64,000 nucleotides of DNA. Origin: Candidatus Cybelea septentrionalis (GTDB lineage: Bacteria > Vulcanimicrobiota > Vulcanimicrobiia > Vulcanimicrobiales > Vulcanimicrobiaceae). The stretch's first letter is position 1, and every line of letters starts with the position of its first letter. The notes below the pieces were generated by a model, which was not told the DNA's origin, made no database searches, and saw only the letters and a program-made list of their open reading frames with translations. The stretch spans positions 27,571 to 91,570 of the forward strand of contig PMHJ01000019.1 of assembly GCA_003158175.1 (NCBI GenBank). The letters are read 5' to 3'. The position numbers and the translations under genes were made by a program. Positions 7,673-19,473 of this stretch are shown here, piece by piece.

Positions 7673-8713
7673 GTGGGTGACAGCAGACTGAACCGTCAGA
7701 GAATCTCAATCGTTAGCGGGCGCCGCCCTCATCCCTCGCGTTCCGTTCGGCTGCCACCATCAGAGAGTCGATGCTTTCTCTGCAGGATTGAACTGAGCGA
7801 CGTCACCTCAAGCCGAGAGCATATTTTCCCAAAATGGCTTCAGCGGCTGATGTCCCTAAGCCCTACGACCCTGCAGATGCTCAACCAGCGCTCGCAGCGC
7901 TTACCGAGCCTCACAGTCCCCTGTTGTTACGAATGCAATCAGGAGCTGCGGCGTTTCATCGAGACGCCCATCGTGACAGCTGTCAAACGAGGCTACGAGG
8001 CTGTTAAAAGCCTTCATCCTACTCTCCTCTTCCTTTGGCTCGGCAAGATGTACTACGCGCTACGCTACCGAGAGCGCTTTCAGTTGGCCAACCCACGGAG
8101 CCCTGAAATGGGAACGATCGTTTCCGAGGAAGCATTGAACGACCTTCATCTGATGCATTGCTTCCTGCAAGGTATCCGTGGCGGGTTAAGCGTTGGCGAC
8201 GCGTGCCCTTGGTCTCTAGTGGTGTGCAACACCCGGCAATATGCCGAGAAAGCCTTGAATTTCGACTATCGTGATGGGCGCAACGTAGATGCTGTCGCGG
8301 TCAGGGTTAAATCCACGGGAATAATCATGACCTTCGGAGATCAAGGATACGCGCATACCACCGCAGAGCATCTGTTAGATCTGATCGGCGATGAGCCTCT
8401 TCACCGGTTACAGTTTGCTGAGCTGTACTCACGCATGTGGTACGCTGCACACCTTCGGAACCGGCCTTACTCATATCACCTCAGCTTCGGGCCGGTAGTG
8501 ACAAGTAGGCTACTTGGTAACGCAAAGAACAAGATGTATGCGGAATATTTCGATCAATGGAAGGATGCTGATTACGTGAACATACTAGCTGCAGCTACTG
8601 GAATACCGCCCGATGCCCTCTTCCAGCCGCCGGACTTGGTACGGTGCTTCATTCACGACACGGAGGGAAGGTTTGCTAAGATGCCGGAGCACCTGACAGA
8701 TGAACTTAACTGA
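7673..8713 (+). CDS. HNH endonuclease-domain protein
   Basis: 346 aa from a GTG start. Residues 34-92 form an HNH/zinc module: CFLC (C34, C37), SREHIFPKWL (Glu49, His50) and CCYECNQEL (C85, C88, Asn89). The REHIFP core is common in HNH nucleases of defence and toxin systems. The remaining 250 residues are an unrecognised helical domain. It overlaps the next gene by 14 nt, so the two products are made together. Base use is less GC-rich than in the core genes from 10.7 kb on, in keeping with transfer. Confidence 0.75.
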   Translation: MGDSRLNRQRISIVSGRRPHPSRSVRLPPSESRCFLCRIELSDVTSSREHIFPKWLQRLMSLSPTTLQMLNQRSQRLPSLTVPCCYECNQELRRFIETPIVTAVKRGYEAVKSLHPTLLFLWLGKMYYALRYRERFQLANPRSPEMGTIVSEEALNDLHLMHCFLQGIRGGLSVGDACPWSLVVCNTRQYAEKALNFDYRDGRNVDAVAVRVKSTGIIMTFGDQGYAHTTAEHLLDLIGDEPLHRLQFAELYSRMWYAAHLRNRPYSYHLSFGPVVTSRLLGNAKNKMYAEYFDQWKDADYVNILAAATGIPPDALFQPPDLVRCFIHDTEGRFAKMPEHLTDELN

Positions 8714-9452
8714 AGTTGATCGCAAGATCCTTACATGGCTGCGTGCGCTGGGGAGCGAACCGGACTATACTCACCAGACGAATAGTCGTTCATACGGTCA
8801 GGCCGCTCGGAAGGCGGCAGAGGTTCTGAAAATCGACCCGCTTATGATCCGCGATCGACTCCTCGCCTTCGAGCAAGAAGGTCTAGCCGAGCTTGTCCCC
8901 CGCTCCGGTTATAGCGGCATCTACTATGCACGAATTACCGATGAAGGGCGCCAAGAACTACGGCGACCAGTCTCCGGCGCTATTGAAGGAACCCCAATCA
9001 TTTTTGTTAGTTGCGGGCAAACAACCGAGGCAGAGCGGGACCTTGGATCCGCGATAGCTGGCATCATTAACGAGGAGACGGCGGCCGAAGCATACTATGC
9101 CGAAAATCAGGCGACGCTCGAAGGAGTTTCATCACACATCCTTGGGTCGCTGTCGCGTTGCGCGGGATTCGTCGGCGTCATGCATTACCGCGGGCTCGTC
9201 TCCGAGCCAGACAGTACATCCTATCAACGCGGATCGGTCTGGATAGAGCAGGAAATCGCGATCGCTGCGTACCGAATCCATACGTTGGGACAAACTCTTC
9301 CCGTCCAACTCTATATCCAGCGCGATATCAAGCGCGAGGGCCTTCGCGACAAGGTGCTGCTTAATCCGACAACGTTCGACAAGAACGAACAGGTTATCGA
9401 GCACTTCCGCTCTGTTGTAAAGGAACGATTCGGCGCACTTGCTGCGAACTAA
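8700..9452 (+). CDS. Winged-helix plus TIR-like domain protein
   Basis: 250 aa; ATG 8700 with GGAG about 10 nt upstream, inside the end of the HNH gene. Residues 1-92 look like a winged helix (IRDRLLAFEQEGLAELV, then a beta wing YARITDEG). Residues 98-245 are Rossmann-like: first strand PIIFVSCGQTTEAE, and a conserved GSVWIEQEIAIAA (W181, E185) that resembles the Ser-x-Trp-x3-Glu of TIR domains, where the Glu is catalytic for NAD cleavage. A nucleotide-hydrolysing effector paired with an HNH protein would fit anti-phage defence. The TIR assignment is by motif shape only. Confidence 0.6.
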   Translation: MNLTEVDRKILTWLRALGSEPDYTHQTNSRSYGQAARKAAEVLKIDPLMIRDRLLAFEQEGLAELVPRSGYSGIYYARITDEGRQELRRPVSGAIEGTPIIFVSCGQTTEAERDLGSAIAGIINEETAAEAYYAENQATLEGVSSHILGSLSRCAGFVGVMHYRGLVSEPDSTSYQRGSVWIEQEIAIAAYRIHTLGQTLPVQLYIQRDIKREGLRDKVLLNPTTFDKNEQVIEHFRSVVKERFGALAAN

Positions 9453-9529
9453 GTTCGGACGAGTGCCACCGAGCCGAATCAAGCCCGCGCCTGTGCGGTA
9501 GGCGAAGGTCTCGCGTTAAGGGGGCCCGC

Positions 9530-10474
9530 TTATTTTAGGTGAGTTAATAGGCGATCTTCAACTTGCCTCACACGGCCGGAGAATCGGTCGATATCCTTTC
9601 CTTTTCCGAGCGAGAAGACACCGTTCAGGATCCTTAGAAACGCGGCGAGATATCGAGCGAGATCGAGTAGTGTGAGATGCGGATCGGCGTCCCTGCTATC
9701 GAACTTTACGCCTTCGGCAGTGACGGTATCACGAATGCCCAGAACGCTTCCGTGCAGCGTCCGGCTCGGCAATCGATAGTGAAAGCCATACGCGTCTCGC
9801 CGCCGCCGGCTCTGGCGACCCATCGATTCCGGCACGGTTGGCGGTTCCTTTCGCCGCGTTTTCTTCGCATATTCGTATAATCGTGGGCGTTTCTTTGCAA
9901 CTAAATCGCACTCGGCTTTGAGTCGCCGATACCGTGCAGTTCGCCGGTCGTAACCGAGGTCGTCGAGAAGCCACAGTTCACGAAACGGCTCCGTCTCCAG
10001 CTCACGTCGCGCCTCTCTTGGGTGCTTCGCGAAGTACTGAGCCTTAAACAAGTATTCAAACACCTGTCGGGTGAGAATGCGAGCTTCGCGCCCGAGGTTG
10101 TGGACGGATAATGTAAGCGCACCGTCTGATGCCCCGAGGATCAGCGAAGCATAGTACAGCGTCCAGACCATTACAGGATCGGGGAGCAGTTCCCGCGTCG
10201 TGGCTTGCCGCATTCTCAGAGGGATGTCGACGCGATCACCAAGGTAGGGTTGTATTGCGCGGAGCAGATCCCAACACAGTTGCCCGAGCTCCGCGTCAAT
10301 GCGATCGTCTAGCTGGTAGCTGCATTTTAGCTTCGACATCAGGCGGAGTTTTGAAACCCGAGACGCTGACACCTCGAAGTTCTGACGGAAGCGGACGAGA
10401 GCGCGCGGGTTGGTGATTCCGCCTCCCTCCATGCTCGACGCTTGCCAGTGTAAGAGCCCCCCGTCACGCGTCAC
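9530..10474 (-). CDS. Helical protein, FEY-family B
   Basis: Up to 314 aa; the start is uncertain. ATG 10339 (giving 269 aa from MSKLKCSYQL) is a reasonable alternative because the first 45 residues look unstructured and have no ribosome site. It shares AR-x3-R-x2-FEY, AK-x-PR-x-A and HGS[IV]L-x-IR blocks with the protein at 6612-7490, so the two are homologues. A KKRPRLYEYAKKTRRKE stretch is basic. It converges on the winged-helix/TIR-like gene. An operator-like palindrome lies upstream. The function is not recognised. Confidence 0.7.
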   Translation of the reverse strand: MTRDGGLLHWQASSMEGGGITNPRALVRFRQNFEVSASRVSKLRLMSKLKCSYQLDDRIDAELGQLCWDLLRAIQPYLGDRVDIPLRMRQATTRELLPDPVMVWTLYYASLILGASDGALTLSVHNLGREARILTRQVFEYLFKAQYFAKHPREARRELETEPFRELWLLDDLGYDRRTARYRRLKAECDLVAKKRPRLYEYAKKTRRKEPPTVPESMGRQSRRRRDAYGFHYRLPSRTLHGSVLGIRDTVTAEGVKFDSRDADPHLTLLDLARYLAAFLRILNGVFSLGKGKDIDRFSGRVRQVEDRLLTHLK

Positions 10475-10527
10475 CGCCCATCGTCAAAACGCCTTACGGT
10501 ATATAGCGTTTTCGACGCATGTGGCAT

Positions 10528-10556
10528 TTTGCAAACGGTCGTGCAAAGTTTGCACG
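10528..10556 (-). promoter_or_regulatory. Operator-like palindrome cluster
   Basis: CGTGCAAAGTTTGCACG (10540-10556) is a perfect 8+1+8 palindrome. The 8-bp palindrome TTTGCAAA (10528-10535) sits beside it, so TTTGCA/TGCAAA half-sites repeat three times. It lies upstream of the leftward gene ending at 9530, where a repressor would bind. Confidence 0.5.
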
Positions 10557-10675
10557 CGCGCGACGCGAGATCGCGATACTGAAAAAATCCTTATTTTACC
10601 GGCTTTTTCGCATGCTGGCTGGATCGGCGCCTTGTCGCCAGGGTGCCCGGAATTGACCCCTTAACCCTATGCCCC
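10557..10675. other. Junction between accessory region and core
   Basis: This stretch lies between the last accessory gene and the natural end of secA, so the right edge of the acquired DNA should fall in or just before it. On the minus strand I see a weak CTGGC...GCCAG stem and a later TTTTTT run that could end the secA transcript. I see no tRNA, integrase or recognisable direct repeat. Confidence 0.35.
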
Positions 10676-13324
<2,649 letters not shown>

Positions 13325-13337
13325 ACGCCGAGAGGCC

Positions 13338-14519
13338 TTACGGAATGATGCCTATTCCGGTGACGGCCCCCGGAGACGTGTAATTCGTCGGCGCAACATT
13401 GCCGTTCGCGCCGGCCGGAAAAATGTAGATGACGCCCTTTCCGCCGGGAGTCGAATCCGCAACGTACGTAACCCCGGCCGAGTTGAGCTTGATGTCCGTC
13501 GGCTGGTTGAGCGACGTCTTGCAGCCCTGGATTTCGCGAATCGGCTTGGTGTACGGAATCCGCTTGTTGTACGGCGGGAAGACGAGGATCGCGGGCGCCC
13601 CGGAGGAGCTACAGCTTGCGCCGCGTCGCCCTTGGTCGACGATATAAATGTTACCGGAGGAATCGAGCGCGACGCCGATCGGCGTGATCATGCCGTTTTT
13701 CGCCGTGATCGTAAATCGCGGGGAGATGTTTACGGGCGATGCCGTCGGCGACGGCGAGGGTGACGGCGAGGCGCTGGGTGTGCTCGATGGCGTCGGCGTC
13801 GGTTTGGGCGTTGGCGTCGGCTTGGGAGTCGGCGTCGGCTTGGGGCTGGCGGTCGGCGTCGGCAAAGCGAACTGCTCGACCGTCGCGCCTTGAATGTTGG
13901 CAACGTAAACGTGACCGCTGCGGTCGATCGCGATTCCACCGGGCAATTTCAAACCGGGTTTGGGACCGCCGATGGACTGGTACGGCGATGTGGCACCCGA
14001 GACGAAGAGCAAGATCCGACTCGGATAGACGTCTGTCGAATCGACGTCGGCGACTGCCATGATCGCCGGCGCGGGCGGTACGGAGCTTGAAGGTAAGGGG
14101 CTTGGACCTCGTGGCGTAAACGCGATGCCGCGCGGACGCCCCGGCAGAACCGCAGAGTTGAGCGGGTCGACATTCCCGGTCGCCAGTGCCGCGAACTCGA
14201 TCAAGAGCGCCTTCTGCGTGCTAAAGTCGTAGTTCGTCACCCACAGATTTTGCCGTCGATCGAAGGCAACATACTGCGGGCCATCGAGCGTCGTGTTGGC
14301 GCCGCCGATTTCGTAAGCGGGTCCCCCACCGAGTTTCGACTCCGCCGTACCATTCGAGTAGACGCTGATGGCATTCTGATTGGTGTTGGTGGCGTAGAGC
14401 GTCTTGGACGGGAAGTTCGGTCCAACGTTCACGCCAGTGGTCATGCCAAGATTGCTGCACGCGACGATCGCGGCAGTCGTGGCGAGCAAGAGAAAACCTA
14501 CGGTAAGCTTAGACAGCAT
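13338..14519 (-). CDS. NHL/beta-propeller lipoprotein with Pro-Thr-Ser hinge
   Basis: 393 aa. A lipobox (AAIVAC, Cys21) ends the signal peptide, so the protein is lipid-anchored. Propeller-type repeats of the form [28 protein letters not shown] and [14 protein letters not shown] recur. Between two blade groups is a low-complexity hinge of TPTPKP and SPSPSP units (about residues 225-265). It is one of three such lipoproteins here (also 20674-21669 and 62947-63861). Ligand unknown. Just upstream of secA in the same run. Confidence 0.85.
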   Translation of the reverse strand: MLSKLTVGFLLLATTAAIVACSNLGMTTGVNVGPNFPSKTLYATNTNQNAISVYSNGTAESKLGGGPAYEIGGANTTLDGPQYVAFDRRQNLWVTNYDFSTQKALLIEFAALATGNVDPLNSAVLPGRPRGIAFTPRGPSPLPSSSVPPAPAIMAVADVDSTDVYPSRILLFVSGATSPYQSIGGPKPGLKLPGGIAIDRSGHVYVANIQGATVEQFALPTPTASPKPTPTPKPTPTPKPTPTPSSTPSASPSPSPSPTASPVNISPRFTITAKNGMITPIGVALDSSGNIYIVDQGRRGASCSSSGAPAILVFPPYNKRIPYTKPIREIQGCKTSLNQPTDIKLNSAGVTYVADSTPGGKGVIYIFPAGANGNVAPTNYTSPGAVTGIGIIP

Positions 14520-14695
14520 GCTTTCAGAGGGGTTCCCGCAGGGGCCTGACTTTCCTCGCCACGGGCTCGGTTGGTAAGGAACCAGAGGGCGGCTACAAAT
14601 ATCACAGTGACCAGAAAAACCACGACGAAACGACGGATGCGCCGGCGCTGATAGGCCGGACGCCCCGACTCGACGTCAATAATTTGGCGGGGCAA
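14498..14695 (-). CDS. Small single-pass membrane protein (doubtful)
   Basis: 65 aa from a TTG start, with a basic stretch (QRRRIRR) followed by a hydrophobic helix (FVVVFLVTVIFVAALWFL). It fills the gap between the deacetylase and the lipoprotein and overlaps the latter by 22 nt. AGGAG sits directly against the TTG, too close for a normal ribosome site, so the true start may be another rare codon. The helix supports it; nothing else does. Confidence 0.4.
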   Translation of the reverse strand: MPRQIIDVESGRPAYQRRRIRRFVVVFLVTVIFVAALWFLTNRARGEESQAPAGTPLKACCLSLP

Positions 14696-14698
14696 CTC

Positions 14699-15514
14699 CT
14701 AGACCGCTTTCCGCAAGGGATGGTTGAGCTCGCCGGTCTGCACGAGCTTGAGCAGCTCACCGACGGTGACGAATCGGTAGCCAGCCCTCTTGAACCGCTC
14801 CACGACGTATGGCAGCGCCTCGATCGTAGCAAGTTTGCCGCTATGGAGCAGCACGATCTCTGGTGCAGTCGCATGCTCCACCAGGTGATGCTGCAAGGCT
14901 GCAACCGTCACCGTGCGCCAATCGCCACCGTCATCGGTCCACAGCACGACGGAATAACCGAGGGCTTGAGCGACGCGCAACGTTCCCTCGGTGTAACGAC
15001 CGTGGGGTGGGCGCATCAGCACCCGCACCGCCGGATCGTGACTGAGTTGCCAGAGTGCGTCACGCCCTTCGAGAATTTCTTTTCGAACTTGATCCGCGCT
15101 CTCTTGATCGAGGTTCGGATGCGTGTAGGTGTGATCGCCGATCTCGTTGCCGTCGGCTTCGATGCGTTGCGTGAGCTCCGGCCATTGCCGCGCATCTTGT
15201 CCGATCAAGAAAAACGTCGCTGGTACGTGCAGATCGTGCAGCACGTCGAGCAGCATCGGCGTATAAATCGGATAGGGTCCATCGTCGAACGTGAGCGCGA
15301 TCAGGCGCGGCCGCCCGGAGCGATCCTCGGTCGGCAGCTCGTGCGTCGCGCGATACAGCCGGGCCGGGAGGTCGCTTGAGATCTCCAGATGCACGTTTGT
15401 CGCAGGCGTTACGAGCGCCGGCGCCAGGTTGCTCTTGTGCACGATCACGCGCCAACCGCCGGCAACGATGAGTCCGGCCGCCGCAATGACGGCGATGACG
15501 CTCTTAGCCGTCAC
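14699..15514 (-). CDS. Polysaccharide deacetylase (NodB domain)
   Basis: 271 aa, GTG start overlapping the stop of the LCP gene (GTGA). An N-terminal hydrophobic segment (8-22) anchors or exports it. The NodB domain shows motif 1 TFDDGP, motif 2 HTYTHP (the Asp-His-His metal set) and motif 3 RPPHGRY, then LLHSG. Such enzymes remove acetyl groups from peptidoglycan or chitin-like polymers outside the membrane. Its place beside an LCP ligase suggests cell-wall work. Confidence 0.9.
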   Translation of the reverse strand: MTAKSVIAVIAAAGLIVAGGWRVIVHKSNLAPALVTPATNVHLEISSDLPARLYRATHELPTEDRSGRPRLIALTFDDGPYPIYTPMLLDVLHDLHVPATFFLIGQDARQWPELTQRIEADGNEIGDHTYTHPNLDQESADQVRKEILEGRDALWQLSHDPAVRVLMRPPHGRYTEGTLRVAQALGYSVVLWTDDGGDWRTVTVAALQHHLVEHATAPEIVLLHSGKLATIEALPYVVERFKRAGYRFVTVGELLKLVQTGELNHPLRKAV

Positions 15515-16851
15515 AAATTCGGCGCCTGATTACTCGCCAGATCGTTTCCGACAATAACCGTTACGTCGCTTGCCGTAACATTCGTTTGCGTCGGAGAAGG
15601 GCTGGGCGAGGGATCGGGGACGACGATCGCGGCCCGCGCGCCCTCGGGGAGCGCCGCGCGCACTTTTGCTCCGGCAAACGTTACGCTCGAATGCTCGTGA
15701 ATCTCGGTAGCGGTGTAGTCGGACCGATCCGCATTACCGACGGTACCGATACTGAATCCGGCATGCTTGAGTTCGGCGGCGACGCGGTGCGCCGCGCCGG
15801 CAACCGAGCTGCCGTTCTCGATGTCGACGCGCAGCGTCGCGGCGGGAATCGCCGCAAGCGCCAACGCGTCCGGCGACGGCACCGGAACCGGAGGCGCGAC
15901 GAGCATCGACGCAACCAACTGCGCTCGCGCTTGCGTGTCGGGCACGAGCGAATCGCCATAGGTCGGCAAATCAACGTCGCCAGTGAAGGGCACTTGCTTG
16001 CTCACGATCGCGAAATTCGGCGCGCCTTGAAAATAGGTAGCGATGGAAAAAAGCTCTTGGTCCGTGAAATCGGTCTGAACGTATTTGCGGAAGACGGCCA
16101 AGAGATCGCCCAGGTGAATGAGCGTGTTGATGCGGTCGCTCTTGATCTTGGCGGCTACCGCTTGCAAGACTTGCTGCTGGCGCATGATTCGGCAGGGATC
16201 GCTGCACCAATCGTGCCGAAATCGCATGTACGCGACGGCATGCTCGCCGTCGAGATGCTGCAAGCCCTCCTTCAAATGAATGTGAAGGTGGCCCCAGGTA
16301 TCGTCGTAATCGAGGGTGTCGCCGCTACAGCCGGTTTTGTACTGCAGGCAATTCGACGATTTTACGTCGACGTTCACACCGCCGATGGCGGCGATAAACT
16401 CTTTTGTGGCGTCGATGCGCAGGATCACGTACCGGTTGAAGGGGGGGATCCCGAGCCATCGAGCGATGACGCTCTTCGCCTCTTTGACGCCTCCTTCGGA
16501 TTGCGCCTGATTGATCTTGGCCTGAGTGCCGTTGGGCATCGTGGCGATCATGTCGCGAGGGATCGATAGCTGGTAGATGCGCTTGTTAGCAAAATCGAGA
16601 TTGACCGCCCAGATTACGTCGCTGCGCGAATCGGTCGAATACTCTTCGTCCTTCTCGTTATAATCGTAGTCCAGTCCCTCGACGAGCACCAAGAGGTTCG
16701 ATTTTCCGAAGATCTGCTGCGGCGACGGGACGAACATTTGCGTAAACGCGGTCACCGGATTTCTGCGCTCGACGACCGTATAACCGGCTGCGGCCGAGAT
16801 GATGCCGAGTGCGACGATGCCGAGCATCATCGCGATCTTGCTTTTAATCAA
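15511..16851 (-). CDS. LytR-CpsA-Psr family ligase with LytR_C domain
   Basis: 446 aa, TTG start overlapping the rimO stop. A signal anchor (8-24) precedes the LCP domain: SRSDVIWAVNL, SIPRDM and the Arg-rich MRFRHD, which contact the lipid pyrophosphate and metal. Residues 340-410 form a LytR_C domain (RVDIENGSSVAGAA...). A Pro/Ser stretch precedes the tail. LCP enzymes transfer polymers from undecaprenyl carriers to the wall. Extra Cys residues (CLQYKTGC, CSDPC) may form disulfides outside the membrane. Confidence 0.9.
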   Translation of the reverse strand: MIKSKIAMMLGIVALGIISAAAGYTVVERRNPVTAFTQMFVPSPQQIFGKSNLLVLVEGLDYDYNEKDEEYSTDSRSDVIWAVNLDFANKRIYQLSIPRDMIATMPNGTQAKINQAQSEGGVKEAKSVIARWLGIPPFNRYVILRIDATKEFIAAIGGVNVDVKSSNCLQYKTGCSGDTLDYDDTWGHLHIHLKEGLQHLDGEHAVAYMRFRHDWCSDPCRIMRQQQVLQAVAAKIKSDRINTLIHLGDLLAVFRKYVQTDFTDQELFSIATYFQGAPNFAIVSKQVPFTGDVDLPTYGDSLVPDTQARAQLVASMLVAPPVPVPSPDALALAAIPAATLRVDIENGSSVAGAAHRVAAELKHAGFSIGTVGNADRSDYTATEIHEHSSVTFAGAKVRAALPEGARAAIVVPDPSPSPSPTQTNVTASDVTVIVGNDLASNQAPNL

Positions 16852-18185
16852 ATCGCGCAGGGCTCCGGCGACACGGCGTGGCCGAAGAAATCGAACGGCC
16901 CGTGTTCTTCCAAACGTACGTCGACGAACTCGCCAACCTGAGCGTTTCCTGTGAAGTAAATGCCACCATCGACACCCGGCGCTTCACCTTGGGAACGTCC
17001 GAACCATGCTCGTTTTGCATTAAGAAACTCTTCGGCGAGGACGCGTACCATCGTGCCGCAGCGCGCCGCGCGCGCGCGTTCCGAGGCGACTCGTTGCGCT
17101 TCGCGAAGCCGGATGAGCCGCCGCCGTCGGCGCGCAACGCCGACGCGAGCGGATAACTCGGCGGCCGGCGTTCCCTCTTCCGCGCTATACTCAAAGAATC
17201 CGACGCGATCGAGCTGCGCGCGTTCGATCCAGCGCTCGAGATACTCCACGTGCTCGTCGGTCTCGCCTGGAAAACCGACGATAAAGGTCGAGCGCATCGT
17301 TATTCCCGGAATACGGGAACGAAAATCGTCGAGGATTTCTAGATATCGTTCGCCGTTGCCGGGCCGGCGCATTGCTCGCAACACCTCCGGGTGCGCGTGT
17401 TGCAGCGGCATATCCATGTATTTGCAGACCTTCGGAAGCTCCGCGATGGCGTTGACGAGCTCGCGATCGACCGTCGCTGGATATAAGTAGAGCAAACGGA
17501 TCCACGCAAGACCGTCGATGGCATGCAACTCCTCGAGCAGTTGCGCGAGGCCTCCGCGGCGCAGGCCGCGGTCGCGGCCCCACATCGAAGTGTCCTGCGC
17601 GATCAAGATCAGCTCTTTGGCTCCGCCGTTCACGAGCGCTTCGGCCTCGAGAAGGATCGATTCCAGGCTGCGGCTCCTGAACTTTCCTCGGAGCGCGGGA
17701 ATTATGCAAAACGTGCACGGGTGATCGCACCCTTCGGCGATTTTCAGATAGGCGGTCGCACGCGGTGTCGTGACCAGACGGGGGAGGAAATCGTGCTCTG
17801 GCTCGGCTTCCAAATGAAGCCGTACCGGTTTTCGACCCGCCTCGACGTCTTCGAGCAGCTCGACGATGCCGGCGTAGGCTCCCGTTCCAACCACACCGTC
17901 GATCTCCGGAACCAGGCTCTGCAACTGGGCACCGTATCGTTGCGCGAGACAGCCGGCGACGATCAACTGCTGACCGCGACGCTTGCGGGAGGCATGCTCG
18001 AGAATGACTTCGGTGGATTCTTCCTTCGCCGGATCGATGAAAGCGCAGGTATTGATCACGACCGTATCGGCGCGCCCGGCTTCGGACTCCAAGCGCCACC
18101 CGGCGCTCGAGAGTTTGGCGATCATCACCTCGGTATCCACGAGATTCTTCGCGCAGCCCAGGCTGATGAATGCAACGCTTCGCAT
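16848..18185 (-). CDS. rimO: Ribosomal protein S12 methylthiotransferase RimO
   Basis: 445 aa from ATG 18185 (a TTG two codons upstream is possible). N-terminal UPF0004 Cys set (GCAKNLVDTE, INTCAF, AGCLAQRYG) for the auxiliary cluster; radical-SAM CDHPCTFC with ALRGKFRSR; C-terminal TRAM domain. RimO rather than MiaB because of the C-x3-C-x2-C context and the short TRAM region. It modifies Asp88-type residue of S12. Embedded in an envelope gene run. Confidence 0.93.
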   Translation of the reverse strand: MRSVAFISLGCAKNLVDTEVMIAKLSSAGWRLESEAGRADTVVINTCAFIDPAKEESTEVILEHASRKRRGQQLIVAGCLAQRYGAQLQSLVPEIDGVVGTGAYAGIVELLEDVEAGRKPVRLHLEAEPEHDFLPRLVTTPRATAYLKIAEGCDHPCTFCIIPALRGKFRSRSLESILLEAEALVNGGAKELILIAQDTSMWGRDRGLRRGGLAQLLEELHAIDGLAWIRLLYLYPATVDRELVNAIAELPKVCKYMDMPLQHAHPEVLRAMRRPGNGERYLEILDDFRSRIPGITMRSTFIVGFPGETDEHVEYLERWIERAQLDRVGFFEYSAEEGTPAAELSARVGVARRRRRLIRLREAQRVASERARAARCGTMVRVLAEEFLNAKRAWFGRSQGEAPGVDGGIYFTGNAQVGEFVDVRLEEHGPFDFFGHAVSPEPCAI

Positions 18186-18198
18186 AGGCAACGTCTCG

Positions 18199-18690
18199 CT
18201 AACGGTAGTTGACGAACTGCAACGGCAGCTCGAACTCCATCGCCTTCAGCGACGCGATTACCTTCTGCAGATCGTCCCTGTTCTTGCCGGAGACGCGAAT
18301 CTGCTCGTCTTGAAACTGAGCGGTGACTTTTAGCTTGAGGTCCTTGATGTGCGCCATCAGTGCTCTGCTCTGATCTTTCGAGATGCCGCTGCGAGGAGTG
18401 ACGATCTGCCTGACGGTTCCACCGGCGGCCGGTTCCACTTCTCCATACTCGAAGGCTTTGAGATCGATGCTGCGCCTGACGGCCTTGGCTTGAAACATGT
18501 CCACGACGTTGCGCATCTTCAGCTCGTCGTCGGAGATCAGCGTGATCTTCTTGCCGTCGTATTCGATACTCGTTTTGCTGTGCTTGAAGTCGAAGCGGTT
18601 CTCGATCTCTTTACGCGTCTGATTGAGCGCGTTGTCGAGTTCTTGCGGATCTACGCGCGAGACCACGTCGAACGAAGAATCGCTCGCCAA
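18199..18690 (-). CDS. YajQ-family nucleotide-binding protein
   Basis: 163 aa, TTG start with AGGAG 6 nt upstream. It matches the whole YajQ length: SSFDVVSRVD at the start, RFDFKHSKTSIEY, and the end LPLQFVNYR typical of the family. Some members bind cyclic di-GMP and act with transcription factors; the role in this organism is unknown. Confidence 0.92.
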   Translation of the reverse strand: MASDSSFDVVSRVDPQELDNALNQTRKEIENRFDFKHSKTSIEYDGKKITLISDDELKMRNVVDMFQAKAVRRSIDLKAFEYGEVEPAAGGTVRQIVTPRSGISKDQSRALMAHIKDLKLKVTAQFQDEQIRVSGKNRDDLQKVIASLKAMEFELPLQFVNYR

Positions 18691-18702
18691 TCGTTACTCC
18701 TC

Positions 18703-19425
18703 TCAAAGCGTGAAGGCTTGCTCGACCACGTCTCCCGCCTTGCCGAGCTTTCCTCGGTCCTTGCCGTCGACGTAGATTTCCACGCCGCCGGCGTTACCGA
18801 TGCGCACCAAGGCGTACTTTCCATGAAACGTCCTTGAAGTGCCGGCCGGAAACGTACCCTCCATGCTAACATTTCCGTCAACCGTAACCCGTAACCACGA
18901 GGGCGCCGAGAACATCAAGGCGAGCGAGTTGGGGCCGCCGGCGCCTGGGATGGGCGACGAGGTCGGTGCCGGGGGCGACGGCGACGCCGCCAAAAGGGGC
19001 GCGGGCGTCTCGGTGATGGTTGCCGTAGCGCTGCGCTCACTTCGCAGCGTCAGCTCGTTATAGACGACGAAGGCGACCAGCAGCACGGCGACCGTCCCTG
19101 CGGCCCAAATCAGCAGCAGGCCATAGCGCCGCGACGCGGGGCTACGCTCCGGCTCGATGCTCTTCGGCGCGGGCGGTTCGGGCAGCGTCGCGTTGAACTC
19201 GGCGACCGCCTCCTCGGGATCGAGCTTGAGATAGCGGGCATAGGTGCGCAGAAAACCGCGAATATAGACCGCCGCACCGATTGCGTCCCAGTTCTCTTGC
19301 TCCATGGCGGAGAGATAAACCGACCGAATGCGTATCTGGTCGGCCACATCCGAGAGCGAGGCTCCTCGGGCCTCCCGGGCGGCACGGAACCGTTCACCCA
19401 GTGGTCGAGGCCCAGCGTCGCTCAT
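18703..19425 (-). CDS. RodZ-like HTH membrane protein
   Basis: 240 aa. N-terminal HTH (9-75, LGERFRAAREARGASLSDVADQIRIR...YLSAMEQENWDAI) of the RodZ type, a single membrane helix (118-138), a Pro/Ser linker, and a DUF4115-like outer domain (170-240, WLRVTVDGNVSMEG). RodZ links MreB filaments to wall synthesis and sets rod shape. It heads the leftward run that ends in secA. Confidence 0.85.
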   Translation of the reverse strand: MSDAGPRPLGERFRAAREARGASLSDVADQIRIRSVYLSAMEQENWDAIGAAVYIRGFLRTYARYLKLDPEEAVAEFNATLPEPPAPKSIEPERSPASRRYGLLLIWAAGTVAVLLVAFVVYNELTLRSERSATATITETPAPLLAASPSPPAPTSSPIPGAGGPNSLALMFSAPSWLRVTVDGNVSMEGTFPAGTSRTFHGKYALVRIGNAGGVEIYVDGKDRGKLGKAGDVVEQAFTL

Positions 19426-19473
19426 CGGTCAGGTTTGAGTTGGCCTCACCTAAGTGTTATCCTGTTCGATTAG

